The notes below the pieces were generated by a model. The model made no database searches. It was not told where the DNA came from and saw nothing but the letters and a program-made list of their open reading frames with translations. A DNA stretch of 6,789 bases from CAZHHM01 sp964532225. Lineage in GTDB: Bacteria; Margulisbacteria; WOR-1; JAKLHX01. Of the stretch, positions 6,003-6,789 are shown piece by piece. The stretch covers positions 1-6,789 of the forward strand of contig CAZHHM010000040.1 of NCBI GenBank assembly GCA_964532225.1, in the 5' to 3' direction. The position numbers were made by a program, and so were the translations under genes. How positions within the stretch are numbered: position 1 is the first letter of the stretch; each line of letters starts with the position of its first letter.

Positions 6003-6527
6003 TCAATAACCCTTAAGCTTTCTGCCCTTTTGGTCTATGGCGACTATGGCGGGGAACGACTCGACCTTCATAGATCTGACGGCTTCAGTGCCAAGGTCCC
6101 CGTAGGCGATGACCTTTGAGCTCTTTATCCGTTTTGAAAGATACGCGCCGGCGCCGCCGAAAGTAATGAAATAGACCGCTTTATTTTTGATTATAGCATC
6201 AGTTGCCGTTTTGCTCCGCCTGCCCTTCCCCACCATCCCGGAAAGGCCGGACCTGAGCAAAGCCGGAGTATATCTGTCCATCCTTGATGAGGTGGTCGGC
6301 CCCGCGGAACCCTCGGCCGCTGCCTTCTTCGCGGGAGTGGGCCCTACATAATATATGATCTTCCCCTTGAGGTCGACAGGGAGCTTTTTACCCGAGCTTA
6401 TAAGCCCGAACATCCTTGCGTGCGCGGCATCCCTTCCGGTCAGAAGTTCACCGCTCAGCATTACCATGTCGCCTGCCTTAAGGCCGGAAAGCCGCTCCTT
6501 TGAGAAAGGGCCGTTAAGTTCTTTCAT
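6003..6527 (-). CDS. Fumarate hydratase class I, beta subunit (C-terminal domain type)
   Basis: This 174-residue protein matches the beta subunit of two-subunit, oxygen-sensitive class I fumarases, which with the [4Fe-4S]-bearing alpha subunit interconvert fumarate and malate. Seen motifs are LKAGDMVMLSGELLTGRDAAHAR (16-38, read in part), YYVGPTPAK (59-67), GPTTSSRMD (76-84), GMVGKG (97-102), YFITFGGAGAYLSKRI (119-134), YGDLG (142-146) and FPAIVAID (158-165). The beginning fits family starts, supporting ATG 6527. No ribosome binding site is spaced correctly, but a perfect extended -10 box lies six bases upstream, so translation may be leaderless. The alpha subunit normally comes just before beta; the 262 bases upstream in this window do not encode it. 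A tartrate dehydratase beta subunit is a possible alternative, as the families are close. Confidence 0.9.
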   Translation of the reverse strand: MKELNGPFSKERLSGLKAGDMVMLSGELLTGRDAAHARMFGLISSGKKLPVDLKGKIIYYVGPTPAKKAAAEGSAGPTTSSRMDRYTPALLRSGLSGMVGKGRRSKTATDAIIKNKAVYFITFGGAGAYLSKRIKSSKVIAYGDLGTEAVRSMKVESFPAIVAIDQKGRKLKGY

Positions 6528-6533
6528 GCCCTA

Positions 6534-6542
6534 ATTATATCA
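6534..6542 (-). promoter_or_regulatory. Extended -10 promoter of the fumarase-to-rlmB operon
   Basis: On the - strand the sequence reads TGATATAAT, a perfect TGnTATAAT extended -10 element. With a 17-base spacer the -35 position is TAGAGC, a poor three-of-six match, which extended -10 promoters tolerate. The box ends six bases before the fumarase beta ATG, so transcription should begin at or within a base or two of the start codon. This would make the fumarase gene the first of the operon. Confidence 0.55.
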
Positions 6543-6645
6543 CCGGTCAATTATCGGCTCTAATGTAAAAAAAGGTGAAATCCGTGAAAAGACGCCACGA
6601 TAACTACATAGGACGATAAATAATAGCAAGAGGGAGAACAGAAGA

Positions 6646-6789
6646 ATGTCAGCAATAGCCAACGCGCCGAAAAAGCCCCAGACCGTATCGACCTTCAGTT
6701 TTGTAATGGGTCTGTACAGCAAAGCCGGCCAGGCGCCGGGCACCCTTGAGCCTACAAGAGTTGAGCTCAGGAGCGACCTGGACAGGACA
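6646..6789 (+). CDS. Partial unrecognised protein, N-terminal 48 codons, cut by window end
   Basis: An ATG at 6646 with GGGAG nine bases upstream opens a frame that stays open for 48 codons to the last base of the window. The peptide begins MSAIANAPKKPQTVSTF and contains GLYSKAGQAPGTLEP; it is polar, with no signal peptide or membrane helix, and I do not recognise a family. It would be divergent from the fumarase operon, the two sharing the 118-base region 6528-6645. In that region AATAAT (6619-6624, five of six to TATAAT) is a possible -10, without a convincing -35. A competing - strand frame covers the same bases but is weaker. Confidence is limited because only a fragment is visible. Confidence 0.5.
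   Translation, partial: MSAIANAPKKPQTVSTFSFVMGLYSKAGQAPGTLEPTRVELRSDLDRT

Noticed and set aside
6540..6743. - strand frame with a hydrophobic segment upstream of the fumarase gene
   Set aside because: The hydrophobic run is explained by the purine-rich leader of the + strand frame at 6646, and its only start in the window is a GTG without a convincing ribosome binding site. Kept only as a finding because the window edge prevents a firm decision.

Overview
The window looks like chromosomal DNA from an uncultured bacterium of balanced base composition, probably an anaerobe. LarE, a two-subunit class I fumarase subunit and several Cys-rich proteins favour an anaerobic lifestyle. I cannot place the phylum from the sequence. 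No rRNA, tRNA, CRISPR array or insertion sequence is visible, and no gap between genes exceeds about 120 bases.

Layout. Positions 1-113 are non-coding and hold two oppositely oriented arrays of one degenerate 7-base repeat. Two + strand genes follow: a SemiSWEET sugar transporter (114-389) and an endonuclease IV-like metal-dependent TIM-barrel protein (437-1456). The latter ends three bases from the end of a long convergent - strand operon. Read in its own direction (6527 to 1460), the operon encodes fumarase beta subunit, thioredoxin, a SufS/EGC-type cysteine desulfurase, LarE, a NifU C-terminal-domain protein, a class III aminotransferase with a five-Cys insert, and RlmB. Six of the seven genes (5968 to 1460) overlap or lie within 4 bases of each other. 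Beyond a 118-base region upstream of the fumarase gene, a divergent + strand reading frame begins at 6646 and runs off the window.

How the genes work together. Thioredoxin, cysteine desulfurase, LarE and the NifU-like protein form a plausible sulfur-handling unit. The desulfurase releases persulfide sulfur from cysteine, the NifU-like protein can carry an Fe-S cluster, and LarE inserts sulfur into the pincer-nucleotide precursor of the lactate racemase-type nickel cofactor. This LarE has a CxxC plus a CxC at the active site, which fits the Fe-S-cluster-dependent, reusable LarE type better than the single-Cys sacrificial type. The link is inferred from gene order and residues; larB, larC and larA are not in the window.

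Regulation. The fumarase gene has a perfect extended -10 box (TGATATAAT) six bases before its ATG and no usable ribosome binding site, suggesting a leaderless mRNA. The two + strand genes at the left show weaker versions of the same arrangement, while most genes inside the operon have ordinary Shine-Dalgarno sequences.

Most genes belong to well-known families. The points most worth following are the sulfur operon, the endonuclease IV-like protein with all nine metal-ligand positions matched, and the heptamer repeat arrays.
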